Shown here: piece by piece, positions 17,741 to 26,706 of the stretch
Layout of the letters: every line of letters begins with the position of its first letter
Numbering within the stretch: position 1 is the stretch's first letter
Assembly (NCBI GenBank): GCA_963802905.1
Contig: CAWDKH010000019.1
Span: forward strand, 413,245-477,244
Source: DASQFQ01 sp963802905
GTDB taxonomy: Bacteria; Actinomycetota; Thermoleophilia; Solirubrobacterales; Solirubrobacteraceae
Length of the DNA: 64,000 nt
Reading direction: 5' to 3'
The notes under the pieces: generated by a model
What the model saw: the letters and a program-made list of their open reading frames with translations, nothing else
The model's database searches: none
What the model was told of the DNA's origin: nothing
Position numbers and translations under genes: made by a program

Positions 17741-19243
17741 ATGACCAACCTGGCCGGCATCGTCACGGAGACCGCTGAGCGGATCCCGGACGGCATCGCC
17801 TACAAGCTGGACGACGTCGAGGTCAACTGGCAGGCCGTCGACGAAGGCAGCGCGCGGGTGGCGGGCCTGCTCAAGGAGAAGGGCATCGAGCCCGGCGACC
17901 GCGTCGGCGTGATGCTCCCGAACGTCCCGTACTTCCCGATCGCCTACTACGGCATCCTGCGCGCGGGCGGCACCGTCGTGCCGATGAACGTGCTGCTGAA
18001 GGGGCGCGAGGTCAAGTTCTACCTCGAGGACCCGGAGGCGAAGCTGGTGTTCGCCTGGCACGACTTCGCCGAGGCCGCCGAGAAGGGTGCCGAGGACGCC
18101 GGCACCGAGGTCGTGCTCGTCAAGCCCGGCGAGTTCGAGAAGCTGCTCGGCGACGCCGAGCCGGAGCGCGACGTCGTCGACCGCGACGGCGACGACACCG
18201 CGGTGATCCTCTACACGTCGGGCACCACCGGCCAGCCCAAGGGCGCCGAGCTGACCCACGACAACATGCTCAAGAACGCGCAGGCCTCGCGCGATCTGTT
18301 CGGAATCGACGCCGACGAGATCGTGCTCGGCGCGCTGCCGCTGTTCCATTCCTTCGGTCAGACGTGCTGCATGAACGCGTGTGCGCTGTGCGGCGCGACG
18401 CTCACGTTCATCCCGCGCTTCGACCCGGCCAAGGCGCTCGAGATCATCGAGCGCGACAAGGTGACGCTGTTCGCCGGCGTGCCGACGATGTACAACGCGA
18501 TGCTCAACGACAAGTCGCGCGAGGAGCGCGACCACTCGTCGCTGAGGATCTGCTGCTCCGGCGGCTCGGCGATGCCCGGCGAGCTGATGCGCGGCTTCGA
18601 GAAGGCCTTCGACTGCAAGATCCTCGAGGGCTACGGGCTGAGCGAGACCTCGCCGGTCGCCTCCTTCAACCACCCCGACAAGGAGCGCAAGGTCGGCTCC
18701 ATCGGCACCCCGATCGAGGGCGTCGAGATGAAGGTGGTCGACGACGATGGCAACGAGGTCGAGCAGGGCGAGGTCGGGGAGATCGCCATCAAGGGCCACA
18801 ACGTCATGAAGGGCTACTGGAACCGCGAGGACGCCACGAAGGAGGCGATCGTCGACGGTTGGTTCCACTCCGGCGACATGGCCAAGGTGGACGAGGACGG
18901 CTACTTCTTCATCGTCGACCGCAAGAAGGAGCTGATCATCCGCGGCGGCTACAACGTCTACCCGCGCGAGATCGAAGAGGTCCTCTACGAGCACGAAGGC
19001 GTGCTCGAGGCGGCCGTCATCGGCGTCCCCGACGACTCGATGGGCGAGGAGGTCGGCGCCGCCGTGGTCCTCAAGGAGGGCCAGGACGTCTCCGCCGACG
19101 ACCTCAAGGCCTACGTGAAGGAAGAGGTCGCCAACTACAAGTACCCGCGCAAGATCTGGTTCGTCGACGAGCTCCCCAAGGGCCCGACGGGCAAGATCCT
19201 CAAGCGCGAGATCGAAGTGCCTGAGGAGGCCAAGAGCTCCTGA
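17741..19243 (+). CDS. fadD: long-chain fatty acid-CoA ligase
   Basis: The 500-residue enzyme has the adenylate-forming signatures: YTSGTTGQPKGAELTHDN (P-loop, starting about residue 158), GYGLSETSP, GWFHSGDMAKVDEDGY, DRKKELIIRGGYNVYP and the catalytic lysine in GPTGKILKRE near the end. It activates fatty acids to acyl-CoA via acyl-AMP. Strong GGAGGAG Shine-Dalgarno. It is the first of four overlapping or abutting genes (PHA synthase, hydrolase, acyl-CoA dehydrogenase), so its acyl-CoA product probably feeds beta-oxidation or polyester synthesis. Confidence 0.92.
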   Translation: MTNLAGIVTETAERIPDGIAYKLDDVEVNWQAVDEGSARVAGLLKEKGIEPGDRVGVMLPNVPYFPIAYYGILRAGGTVVPMNVLLKGREVKFYLEDPEAKLVFAWHDFAEAAEKGAEDAGTEVVLVKPGEFEKLLGDAEPERDVVDRDGDDTAVILYTSGTTGQPKGAELTHDNMLKNAQASRDLFGIDADEIVLGALPLFHSFGQTCCMNACALCGATLTFIPRFDPAKALEIIERDKVTLFAGVPTMYNAMLNDKSREERDHSSLRICCSGGSAMPGELMRGFEKAFDCKILEGYGLSETSPVASFNHPDKERKVGSIGTPIEGVEMKVVDDDGNEVEQGEVGEIAIKGHNVMKGYWNREDATKEAIVDGWFHSGDMAKVDEDGYFFIVDRKKELIIRGGYNVYPREIEEVLYEHEGVLEAAVIGVPDDSMGEEVGAAVVLKEGQDVSADDLKAYVKEEVANYKYPRKIWFVDELPKGPTGKILKREIEVPEEAKSS

Positions 19244-20907
19244 TGGCCGAGCGTTCCGCGAGCCTCGACACCCTCCTGACGGATGCCGGCGGCGGGGCCA
19301 CCCGCCGCTGGTTCCCCGGGGTGGCGGGGGCGAAGCTCGCGGCCCGCCTCGCCACACGGCCGTGGAAGGTCGCGCGCCGCGGGGCGGGCTACGGGGCCGA
19401 GCTGGCCAAGATCACCATCGGCCAGTCCGACGTCGCGCCGTCGAAGAAGGACCGCCGCTTCAAGGACGACGCCTGGCGCGGGAATCCGGCGTTCCGCCGG
19501 CTCGCCCAGGTCTATCTCGCCGCGGGCAAGTCGGTCGACGACCTGATCTCCGACGCGGGGCTCGACGAGCGCTCCGAGCGCCGCGTGCGCTTCAGCGCGG
19601 AGAACATCCTCGACGCGCTCGCGCCGACGAACTTCCCGGCGCTCAACCCGGCGGCGCTGAAGGTGACGCTCGACACCGGCGGGCGCAACCTCGTGCAGGG
19701 CAGCGCCAACCTCGTCCACGACCTGCGCAAGCCGCCGCACATCCCGGCGATGGTCGACACGAACGCGTTCACGGTCGGCAAGGACCTCGCGATCACGCCC
19801 GGCGCGGTGGTGCTGCGGACCGAGCTGTTCGAGCTCATCCAATACGAGCCGAGCACGCCAAAGGTGCGCGCGATTCCGCTGCTGCTCGTCCCTCCGATGA
19901 TCAACAAGTTTTATATCGCCGACGTCGCGCCGGGCCGGAGCATGCTCGAGTACTTCGTCGGCTCCGGCCAGCAGTGCTTCACGATCTCGTGGCGCAACCC
20001 GGACGAGCGCCACGCCGAGTGGGGGCTGGACGACTACGTCTCCGCCGTGCTGGAAGCGCTCGAGGCGGTCGAGACGATCTCCGGCTCCCCGAAGTCGCAC
20101 GTGATGGGGCTGTGCGCGGGCGGCATCACCGCAAGCTGCGCGGTCGGCCACCTGGCGGCGACCGAGCAGCTCGACCGGATCGCCGGGCTGACGCTCGGCG
20201 TCTGCGTGCTCGACAACGAGAACGCCGGGACGGTCGGCGCGCTCGTCGACAACCCGACCGCGGCCGCATCGGTCGCGGAGTCGCAGCGCAAGGGCTACCT
20301 CGACGGCCGCGCGCTGGCGGGCGTGTTCGCGTGGCTGCGCCCCAACGACCTGGTGTGGAACTACTGGGTCAACAACTACCTGCTCGGCAAGGACCCGCCG
20401 GCCTTCGACGTCCTCTACTGGAACGGCGACTCGACCAACCTGCCGGCCGGGCTGCACCGCGACTTCATGGAGCTGTCGCTCGCCAACGACCTCGTGCGGC
20501 CGGGCGAGCGCATCGTGCTCGACACGCCGATCGACCTCTCGCAGATCACGGTCGACTCGTACCAGGTGGCGGGCATCGCCGACCACATCACGCCGTGGCA
20601 GAGCAACTACCGCTCGACGCAGCTGCTCGGCTCCCAGCCGCGCTTCGTGCTCTCCACCAGCGGGCATATCGCGTCGCTCGTCAACCCGCCCGGCAACGAG
20701 AAGGCCAGCTACCAGGTGAACGACAGGAACCCGCCCGACGCCGAGACCTGGCTGCGCGAGGCGACCCAGCACAAGGGCACGTGGTGGGACGACTACGTGG
20801 CGTGGCTGGGCGAGCGCTCGGGGGCGGAGAAGCCGGCACGCAAGCGGCTCGGCGGCAAGGGGTTCAAGCCGCTCGATCCGGCGCCGGGCACGTACGTGCT
20901 CGACTGA
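19243..20907 (+). CDS. phaC: class I-like poly(3-hydroxyalkanoate) synthase
   Basis: The 554-residue protein has the PhaC pattern: the N-terminal domain with NPAFRRLAQVYLAAGKSVDDL, then PLLLVPPMINKFYIADV, the lipase-like box GLCAGG with nucleophile Cys291, Asp447 in GIADHITPW and His475 in STSGHIASLVNPPGNEKASY. It polymerises hydroxyacyl-CoA into storage granules. ATG overlaps the fadD stop by one base (TGATG). No PhaE, PhaR, PhaA or PhaB gene is adjacent, so monomers must come from beta-oxidation or genes elsewhere. Confidence 0.9.
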   Translation: MAERSASLDTLLTDAGGGATRRWFPGVAGAKLAARLATRPWKVARRGAGYGAELAKITIGQSDVAPSKKDRRFKDDAWRGNPAFRRLAQVYLAAGKSVDDLISDAGLDERSERRVRFSAENILDALAPTNFPALNPAALKVTLDTGGRNLVQGSANLVHDLRKPPHIPAMVDTNAFTVGKDLAITPGAVVLRTELFELIQYEPSTPKVRAIPLLLVPPMINKFYIADVAPGRSMLEYFVGSGQQCFTISWRNPDERHAEWGLDDYVSAVLEALEAVETISGSPKSHVMGLCAGGITASCAVGHLAATEQLDRIAGLTLGVCVLDNENAGTVGALVDNPTAAASVAESQRKGYLDGRALAGVFAWLRPNDLVWNYWVNNYLLGKDPPAFDVLYWNGDSTNLPAGLHRDFMELSLANDLVRPGERIVLDTPIDLSQITVDSYQVAGIADHITPWQSNYRSTQLLGSQPRFVLSTSGHIASLVNPPGNEKASYQVNDRNPPDAETWLREATQHKGTWWDDYVAWLGERSGAEKPARKRLGGKGFKPLDPAPGTYVLD

Positions 20908-20909
20908 GC

Positions 20910-21716
20910 ATGGGGCTCTACCACGAGCGCCACGGCGCGGGTGAGCCGCTGCTGCTGATCACGGGCTGGACGATCAGCGCAGCGGTGTTCGAGCCGGTGC
21001 TCGACGCGTATGCCGAGCACTTCGAGTGCATCGTCTACGACCACCGCGGCTCTGCGCGATCCGGCGGGTCGCCGCCGACGTCGATGGTCGCGCTCGCCGA
21101 TGACGCCGCGAAACTGCTGACCGAGCTGCGGATCCCGTGCGCGCACGTGTACGGCGTCTCGATGGGCGGGATGGTGGCCCAGGAGCTGGCGCTGCGGCAC
21201 CCGGCGCGGGTGCGCGGCCTGGTGCTCGGCGGCACGACGCCCGGCGGCCCGTTCGCGCCGACCCTCGGGCCGGCGGACGTGCTCGCGATCGCGCGCGGGG
21301 GCGTGGAGGAGCGCGGCCTGCGCGCGCCGCTGCTGTTCTCGCCGGAGTTCCGCCGCGAGCAGCCCGAGCGCGTGCGCGAGCTCGTGCGCCACTTCACCGC
21401 GCACCGCAGCTCGGCCGCCGCGATCGGCGCCCAGACGCTGGCCAGCGCGCGCTTCTCCACCCTTTCACGGCTGAACCGCCTGCGCGCACCGACGCTCGTC
21501 ATGCACGGCGAGCGCGACCGCCTCGTCCCGCTCGCCGCCTCGAAGCTGCTGGCGTCGCGGATCCCCAATGCGGAGCTCGCCGTCGTGCCCGGCGCCGGGC
21601 ACGCCTACGCCCTTGAAGCCCCCGACCAGTCGCTCGAGCTCCTGCTCGACTGGCGCGAGCGGCGGCTGCCCCGACCCCATCAGAGAGAGGAAGCACATGT
21701 GGCGTCTGACCGATGA
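20910..21716 (+). CDS. alpha/beta hydrolase
   Basis: The 268-residue protein has an alpha/beta-hydrolase core: LLLITGWTIS, YDHRGSARSG, nucleophile Ser84 in VYGVSMGGMVAQELAL, acid Asp in MHGERDRLVPL and His in VPGAGHAY. It starts 2 nt after the phaC stop and overlaps the acyl-CoA dehydrogenase start by 20 nt, so it belongs to the same transcript. It might be a thioesterase or polyester-related hydrolase given the context, but the sequence does not decide this. Confidence 0.88.
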   Translation: MGLYHERHGAGEPLLLITGWTISAAVFEPVLDAYAEHFECIVYDHRGSARSGGSPPTSMVALADDAAKLLTELRIPCAHVYGVSMGGMVAQELALRHPARVRGLVLGGTTPGGPFAPTLGPADVLAIARGGVEERGLRAPLLFSPEFRREQPERVRELVRHFTAHRSSAAAIGAQTLASARFSTLSRLNRLRAPTLVMHGERDRLVPLAASKLLASRIPNAELAVVPGAGHAYALEAPDQSLELLLDWRERRLPRPHQREEAHVASDR

Positions 21717-22902
21717 GGAGCGCGAGCTGCGCGAGCACATCCGCGGGGTCGTGCTGGAGCAGATCCGCCCGCGCGTGCGCGAGCTGGACGAGAACTGCGA
21801 CTACCCGCACGACATCCACGAGACGCTGTCGAGCGAGGGGCTGATGGGGCTCGCGCTGCCGTCCGAGTACGGCGGGCGCGACTCGACCGAGGTGTCGTGG
21901 TGCGCCTACGTCGAGGAGCTCGCGAAGATCTCCGGCACGGTCTCGCTGATGGCGGCGTACGTGAAGCTCGTCGCGCTGCCGATCCTGATCGCGGGCAGCG
22001 AGGAGCAGAAGAAGCAGTGGCTGCCGCCGCTCGTGAGCGGCGAGCGCTACGGCTCCTACGCGCTGACCGAGCCTGCGGTCGGCTCCGATCCCGCCGCGCT
22101 GCAGATGCGCGCCGAGCGCCACGGCGACACCTGGGTGCTCAACGGTGAGAAGCGCTTCATCGGCAACGCCGGCCACGCGCAGACCTACGTCGTGTTCGCC
22201 CGCACCGGCGACGAGGGCGCGGGCGGCATCAGCGCGTTCGTGGTCGAGGGCGACTCGCCGGGGCTGAGCGCCGAGCCGCTGCAGACGATGGGCATGCCCG
22301 GCTGGAAGCTCGGCGCGCCGAAGTTCGAGGACGTCGAGGTGCCGAACGAGAACCTGCTCGGCCGCGAGGGCGACGGCTTCAAGATCGCGATGATGACCTT
22401 CGACCGCTCGCGGCCGACGGTCGCGGCGCAGGCGGTCGGCGTCGGCCAGGGCGCGATCGACCTCGCCATGGACTACGCGGCCCGGCGCGAGACGATGGGG
22501 GAGCCGCTGCTCGCCCACCAGGGCCTGCAGTTCAAGCTCGCCGGGATGGAGGCCGACGTCGCGGCGGCGCGCGCGCTGACGTTCCAGGCGGCGACGTTCG
22601 TCGCCGAGGGCGACCCGCGGATGACGAAGCTGTCGGCGATGGCGAAGCTCGTGGCCTCGGACACGGCGATGCGGGTGACGACGGAGGCCGTGCAGGTGCT
22701 GGGCGGCAACGGCTACCTCAAGGACTTCCCGGCCGAGCGGATGATGCGCGACGCCAAGGTGCTGCAGATCTACGAGGGCGCGAACGAGATCCAGCGGCTG
22801 GTCATCGCCCGCCAGATGGCTGAGCAGGTCGCTGAGCGCGAGCCGATCTGGCCGGAGATGATGCCCGGGGCGCCGGGGGTCGCGGTGGGCGCCTCGACCT
22901 AG
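21697..22902 (+). CDS. acyl-CoA dehydrogenase
   Basis: The 401-residue flavoprotein has the family blocks YALTEPAVGSDPAALQM (FAD-binding loop), GEKRFIGNAGHA, and the C-terminal QVLGGNGYLKDFPAERMMRDAKVLQIYEG with the catalytic Glu in YEGANEIQRL. It catalyses alpha,beta-dehydrogenation of acyl-CoA. ATG 21697 follows GAGAGAGGAAG and lies inside the end of the hydrolase gene. Last gene of the fadD-phaC operon; its stop overlaps the stop of the convergent gene by 4 bases. Confidence 0.93.
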   Translation: MWRLTDEERELREHIRGVVLEQIRPRVRELDENCDYPHDIHETLSSEGLMGLALPSEYGGRDSTEVSWCAYVEELAKISGTVSLMAAYVKLVALPILIAGSEEQKKQWLPPLVSGERYGSYALTEPAVGSDPAALQMRAERHGDTWVLNGEKRFIGNAGHAQTYVVFARTGDEGAGGISAFVVEGDSPGLSAEPLQTMGMPGWKLGAPKFEDVEVPNENLLGREGDGFKIAMMTFDRSRPTVAAQAVGVGQGAIDLAMDYAARRETMGEPLLAHQGLQFKLAGMEADVAAARALTFQAATFVAEGDPRMTKLSAMAKLVASDTAMRVTTEAVQVLGGNGYLKDFPAERMMRDAKVLQIYEGANEIQRLVIARQMAEQVAEREPIWPEMMPGAPGVAVGAST

Positions 22903-23279
22903 CGCGGCCGCAGGCAGAGCGCGACGGCCTCCAGCGTCCACGGGCGCCGCGGATCGTCCTCGGGATCGGTCTCGTGCGCCTGAACCTCCCAGCCGCCCTC
23001 GATCGGGAGGCCCTGATAGATCGCGACGCTCGGCGTCGCGTGGCCGTGCTGAATCGCTCCGCCGCCGGCGAGCAGGGTGGCTCCGCGCGGGCACTGGGCG
23101 CGGGTTCCCTTGTCGTCCGTGTCGTCGCCTTGGCTGGCGTTATGCGTGAAGACGATCCGGTCCTCGATGTCGGGCGCGGAGAGCTCGAGGGCGAGCGCTG
23201 CGCCGCCGAGGCCGACCCCGACGAGCGCGAGCGCCAGCGCGAACTTCGCGGCGAGAGGCGTGGTACGCGTGCTGGACAT
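22899..23279 (-). CDS. hypothetical exported protein
   Basis: The 126-residue protein begins with a signal peptide or anchor (residues 10-32, LAAKFALALALVGVGLGGAAL) followed by a small domain with two Cys (CPRGATLLAGGG and VALCLRPR, likely a disulfide) and a EVQAHETDPEDDP loop. The CPRGA...GGG pattern is seen in short secreted repeats of actinobacteria, but I cannot name the family. Convergent with the acyl-CoA dehydrogenase, stop codons overlapping. Function unknown. Confidence 0.6.
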   Translation of the reverse strand: MSSTRTTPLAAKFALALALVGVGLGGAALALELSAPDIEDRIVFTHNASQGDDTDDKGTRAQCPRGATLLAGGGAIQHGHATPSVAIYQGLPIEGGWEVQAHETDPEDDPRRPWTLEAVALCLRPR

Positions 23280-23329
23280 GGCGCGATGGTCGCAGCCGGC
23301 GCGTCGGATTAGGCTTCGCCCGAAGGATC

Positions 23330-23773
23330 TTGAGGCTCGAGCCGCTTTACCGGATTCGGTTCACCTATCCAGAGAGCTGGATGGTCAGCCTCGACGGTGG
23401 CTGGGAGCAGCACCTCTTCCTTGCCGAGGGCCGGTGTGAGGGCACGATCAGCGGCCGCTTCCGCGGCGCGAACTTCCCCCGCCGCCACGGTTCGGACGGG
23501 CCGTTTCGGCCGGACTTCCGCGCCGTGATCGAAACCGACGACGAGGCCCTGGTCATGTTCGAGTGGCACGGATACGGGCGCGCCTATCCGCCTGGGCGCC
23601 GCCAGATCGTCGGCGCGATCTTTCACTCCAGCGACGCCCCTCAGTACGGTCGACTCAACGATGCGGTGTGCGTCTGCGTCGGCGAAGTCCGCACGCCGGC
23701 CGACCCTGCGCAGCCGGAACCCGACCTCGTCCTCGACGTCGCCGAGCTGATCTGGGAGCCGATCTCGGACTGA
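23330..23773 (+). CDS. DUF3237-like protein
   Basis: The 147-residue soluble protein reads LEPLYRIRFTYPESW, then HLFLAEGRCEGTISGRFRGANFPRR, with a barrel-like DEALVMFEWHGYGRAYP and a final VLDVAELIWEP. This order resembles the DUF3237 barrel family, whose function is unknown. Start is TTG 23330, preceded by GAAGG; a later ATG would lose the first strands. It sits divergent from the exported protein gene with 50 bp between starts. Confidence 0.65.
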   Translation: MRLEPLYRIRFTYPESWMVSLDGGWEQHLFLAEGRCEGTISGRFRGANFPRRHGSDGPFRPDFRAVIETDDEALVMFEWHGYGRAYPPGRRQIVGAIFHSSDAPQYGRLNDAVCVCVGEVRTPADPAQPEPDLVLDVAELIWEPISD

Positions 23774-23855
23774 TGTGAGCGGTGGCGGCGGAATTTCCGG
23801 GACAGGCCGGCGTCCTGAGGGGCAACGTCGTCCTCACAGGGAAAGGAAACACGCC

Positions 23856-24281
23856 ATGCATCGCCGCAAACTGCTTGGGCTGGTCGTTTCACTCGCCGCC
23901 CTCGCGGCCACCGCCGCGCCCGCCGGCGCCGCTCCGGTCGGCCCTGACACGCACTCCGACCACATCATCGCCGTCCTCATCGGACTCAACGTTCAACCTC
24001 GCGATCCGGTCCCCGCTTCCTCGCCGGCATCAGCGGGCTTCAAGACCCTCAGTGGGATGGACTCGGAGACCGAGTTCATGGACTACACCGACGACGCGCT
24101 GCTCGACTCAGCCGGGACGACCGGTCTCAAGTTCGAGACTGAGGTCACGGACTATCTGCAGCGCCGCACCGTCTCGGGGAGCGACCGGGGCGTGTTCTCC
24201 GGCGACGCCTACGACAACGAGATAGGCATCACGACCCAGGCTTCGGTCGCGCGCCCGAACTCGGAGATCCAACCGCGCTGA
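23856..24281 (+). CDS. hypothetical secreted protein
   Basis: ATG 23856 with an AAAGGAAA ribosome site begins a clear signal peptide (MHRRKLLGLVVSLAALAATA, cleavage after AGA) and a ~115-residue hydrophilic, acidic mature part without cysteines (SETEFMDYTDDALLDSAG). No domain recognised. Predicted to be released from the cell. It lies on its own transcript downstream of the DUF3237-like gene. Confidence 0.6.
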   Translation: MHRRKLLGLVVSLAALAATAAPAGAAPVGPDTHSDHIIAVLIGLNVQPRDPVPASSPASAGFKTLSGMDSETEFMDYTDDALLDSAGTTGLKFETEVTDYLQRRTVSGSDRGVFSGDAYDNEIGITTQASVARPNSEIQPR

Positions 24282-24368
24282 ACACCCGCTTGGCCTCGAC
24301 GACATCCGCGCTCGCTTTGCGCGAGGCGCAGGTATGGTCGACAGCACATCCACCTGAGGAGGTCGGAG

Positions 24369-24551
24369 ATGGCCAGTTCCAGCGAAGGCCGGACGGGGAT
24401 GCTTGGCAAGCTGCGCGAGAAGCTCAGCAGTCGTCGCGAGCGGCGCGCGAAGAAAGCTCACGCCGAGGCCGAGACCAAGAGGGAGTGGGAGCGAAGCGGT
24501 GAGGTAGGTCGCCACGGCGCGCACGAGGGCTACTCGAGCGGCTCCTTCTAA
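24369..24551 (+). CDS. small highly charged protein
   Basis: A 60-residue protein (GKLREKLSSRRERRAKKAHA, then ETKREWERSGEVG) with a probable coiled or helical basic core and a Gly/Ser tail. Support for translation is a strong GAGGAGG site 8 nt before the ATG. No family recognised. It lies between the secreted protein gene and a ~380-bp stretch (24552-24931) that holds at most one doubtful minus-strand frame. Confidence 0.5.
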   Translation: MASSSEGRTGMLGKLREKLSSRRERRAKKAHAEAETKREWERSGEVGRHGAHEGYSSGSF

Positions 24552-24651
24552 GTTTCACCAGCTCGCGCTTCCATGGACGAGCCGGGGCTTGCCCTGCGGC
24601 GCTACCGCATCCGCCGCCACGAGGCCGTCCCGCGCCAACTCCGCGCCGGCG

Positions 24652-24843
24652 TCACCAAGCTGGGGCATCCGGCGATCGTCGAGAGCATCGCCGTTGGTGG
24701 ACGAGGAGCGCGATCGCGCCGTTCACCAGGCAGGAGTAGATCGGGTAGAGGAGCAGCGAAATGTCGAGGACGCCGACGGCACCGGCGGCGAGCGCACCGC
24801 CGAGGCACACCTCACACACGCCTTCCAGAAGCTCGACATCCAT
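24652..24843 (-). CDS. doubtful small membrane protein
   Basis: ATG 24843 opens 63 residues with a hydrophobic middle (CLGGALAAGAVGVLDISLLL, then YSCLVNGAIALLV) and four Cys. The hydrophobic pattern is unusual for noncoding high-GC sequence, but the end (RRCSRRSPDAPAW) looks out of frame, and there is no strong ribosome site. It could be a frameshifted remnant of a larger membrane protein. Confidence 0.25.
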   Translation of the reverse strand: MDVELLEGVCEVCLGGALAAGAVGVLDISLLLYPIYSCLVNGAIALLVHQRRCSRRSPDAPAW

Positions 24844-24931
24844 GCTCGCGCCGAACTGCCTGCAGCCTTGGCCGCGGGCGACAGCACCGCTCGCGCGCCC
24901 GCGCTGGCTGGAACCTGAGCCCGCCGTCGCG

Positions 24932-25390
24932 TCAGCCGCTCGGCCGGGAGGGGTTAGCCGGCATTGCGACATCGGCGGCGTATCCGAGGCGACGTGCCTG
25001 CTCGAGATCGACGATCTCTCGTCCGAACGGCATAAGGGAGACCGGGATCAGCTTGAAGTTCGCCAGGCCCAGCGGGATTCCGATGATGGTGATGCACATC
25101 AGGACGCCCGTGATGACGTGTCCTATGGCGAGCCACCATCCGGCGAGGACGAACCAGATGATGTTCCCGATCAGAGAGCCGGCGCCAGCGTCCGGTCGTT
25201 TGACCAGCGTGCGGCCGAATGGCCAGAGGCAGAACAGAGCGATTCGGGCTGACGCGATCCCGAACGGGATCGTGATGATGAGGATGAACATCAGCAGCGC
25301 GACAATCGCGTAGCCGAACGCCATCACCAGGCCTCCGAAGATCAGCCAGATCAGGTTGAGCAGGAGCCGCAGAGCAAGAACCCTATTCAG
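24932..25390 (-). CDS. YccF domain inner-membrane protein
   Basis: The frame holds two copies of the YccF pattern: NLIWLIFGGLVMAFGYAIV, ITIPFGIASARIALFCLWPFGR, and again NIIWFVLAGWWLAIGHVITG, ITIIGIPLGLANFKLI, LMPFGREIV. Four membrane segments are expected. The first in-frame ATG (25327) would delete half of the first repeat; the pattern begins at LNRVLALRLLLNLIW, whose CTG at 25390 overlaps the end of the upstream gene. GTG 25330 is the fallback. Function of the family is unknown. Probably co-transcribed with the upstream minus-strand gene. Confidence 0.8.
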   Translation of the reverse strand: MNRVLALRLLLNLIWLIFGGLVMAFGYAIVALLMFILIITIPFGIASARIALFCLWPFGRTLVKRPDAGAGSLIGNIIWFVLAGWWLAIGHVITGVLMCITIIGIPLGLANFKLIPVSLMPFGREIVDLEQARRLGYAADVAMPANPSRPSG

Positions 25391-26270
25391 CGTGGCTGAT
25401 CCAGCGCGTGGCGAGGAAGGCGGGCGGACGGTTCGAGTTGCTCGCGACGACGTCGAATACCCACTGGGCCTCCTTGGCCCAGACGCTGTGGATGTTGAAG
25501 CGCGCGATGCGGCCGTCCGCGCAGCGGACGATCAGGACGCGGTAGCGCGACTCGGTGTACGCGCCCGAGTACCACTCGAGCACCTCGACCTCGGCGAGCG
25601 GCGAGGACATGTGCAGGCGATGCCGCGGGCGCCGCACCCACGAGCGGCGGTGGAACAGCAGCCGCTGATCCGTGACGGTGATGAAGCCGCGCTTGAACAT
25701 CCAGAACCCCGCGAGCCCGAGCGTGAGCATGCAGACGATCCGTCGCCATCCGTGCGGCGCGATGTACGCGCGGGAGCTCACCAGCCGCTGCTCCCAGGGC
25801 AGCAGGTCCGCGCTGATGGCGGCCTCCCAGCGCGCGAACTGACGCGGCTTCGTCCGCCCCCACAGTCCGTCGGCGAGCTTGCTCGCGAAGCCGAGGCCCG
25901 TGTCTACCAGGCTGCCGCTGCCGGACAGCACGGCGCCGGCGGCGCCGCCCATCGCGTCGCTGCCGGTCTGCGCCCACCGTCCCGGCTCGTCAAACGACGC
26001 GTACGAGGCCGTTTGCGGCGCGCGCAGCTGCGCGTCGATCTCGCGCGCCTCGAGGATGTGCCCGCAGGTCGAGACCGCCAGGATCGCGGCGACGAAGGCG
26101 AACAGCGGCTGCTCGGACGCCGCGAGGTAGGCGACCGACACGACGGCGAGCGCGGAGCCCACGCTCCAGGCGCGCGACCAGTTCCGGCGCCGCCGAGTGG
26201 GAAGGTTGGAGATCTCGGCCGCCCGCAAGTCCTTGAAGCGCCACTCGGGCGCGAGCATGGTCTGTGACAT
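25383..26270 (-). CDS. membrane protein with PH-like domain
   Basis: The 295-residue protein has two adjacent membrane segments (about 38-75, WSVGSALAVVSVAYLAAS and LFAFVAAILAVSTC), a loop with a Gly/Ser-rich stretch, another hydrophobic stretch (RIVCMLTLGLAGFWMF), and then a C-terminal beta-rich part GFITVTDQRLLFHRRSW ... RYRVLIVRCADGRIARF, which looks like a bacterial PH (YdbS/YdbT-like) domain. ATG 26270 is preferred; a longer start at 26306 adds unlikely residues. Role unknown; its stop overlaps the yccF-like start. Confidence 0.6.
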   Translation of the reverse strand: MSQTMLAPEWRFKDLRAAEISNLPTRRRRNWSRAWSVGSALAVVSVAYLAASEQPLFAFVAAILAVSTCGHILEAREIDAQLRAPQTASYASFDEPGRWAQTGSDAMGGAAGAVLSGSGSLVDTGLGFASKLADGLWGRTKPRQFARWEAAISADLLPWEQRLVSSRAYIAPHGWRRIVCMLTLGLAGFWMFKRGFITVTDQRLLFHRRSWVRRPRHRLHMSSPLAEVEVLEWYSGAYTESRYRVLIVRCADGRIARFNIHSVWAKEAQWVFDVVASNSNRPPAFLATRWISHAE

Positions 26271-26491
26271 TCCACAACGGTCGCGGCCGGCGGGCCCGCG
26301 CACCATCCACCGATCGGTTGAACGCGCTCACCCCGGTTGACAGGACGGCGGCGACGTCGCACCGACCGGCCAACGCCGCGAAGCGCAACGGCGACCTTGG
26401 CATCAGCGCACTGCTCGGAGTGATCGACGGCGGTGGCAATCACGCCTTCGGGAACGGCAACCCCGCCCAGTGCGTCAACATCGCCTGCTGA
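26264..26491 (+). pseudogene. C-terminal relic of a right-handed beta-helix secreted protein
   Basis: The end of this short frame reads VIDGGGNHAFGNGNPAQC and then VNIAC-stop. DGGGN-(R/H)A-GNGNP-QC-VAC is the recurrent C-terminus of actinobacterial parallel beta-helix proteins. Nothing upstream of about 26370 extends the domain, and there is no signal peptide, so this looks like what is left after deletion of a large surface-protein gene. The remaining ~215 bp to the next gene (26492-26706) hold its promoter and nothing else I can identify. Confidence 0.4.
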
Positions 26492-26706
26492 CGCTCGAAC
26501 GCACGATCTGCATTCAGCTGACGGAATCCAGCTCGCAGCTTGCGGGGAGTCTGCGATCTCCGTCACAACGCCGACCACTTGGCCGTTACACCAGTTCTCG
26601 CGCCTTGACAGTTGCCCGTCACCGGCGTGCACTTTCGTGTCGCTTGGGTTCTGTGTTGCGGTCGAGCCGCGAGGGGGCTGGCCGGCCAACAGGGGAGGCG
26701 GACATC

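Noticed and set aside
19135..20772. 545-codon minus-strand frame opposite the PHA synthase gene
   Set aside because: It is the reverse shadow of a gene with perfect family motifs; Arg/Val/Leu/Asp-rich with no domain.
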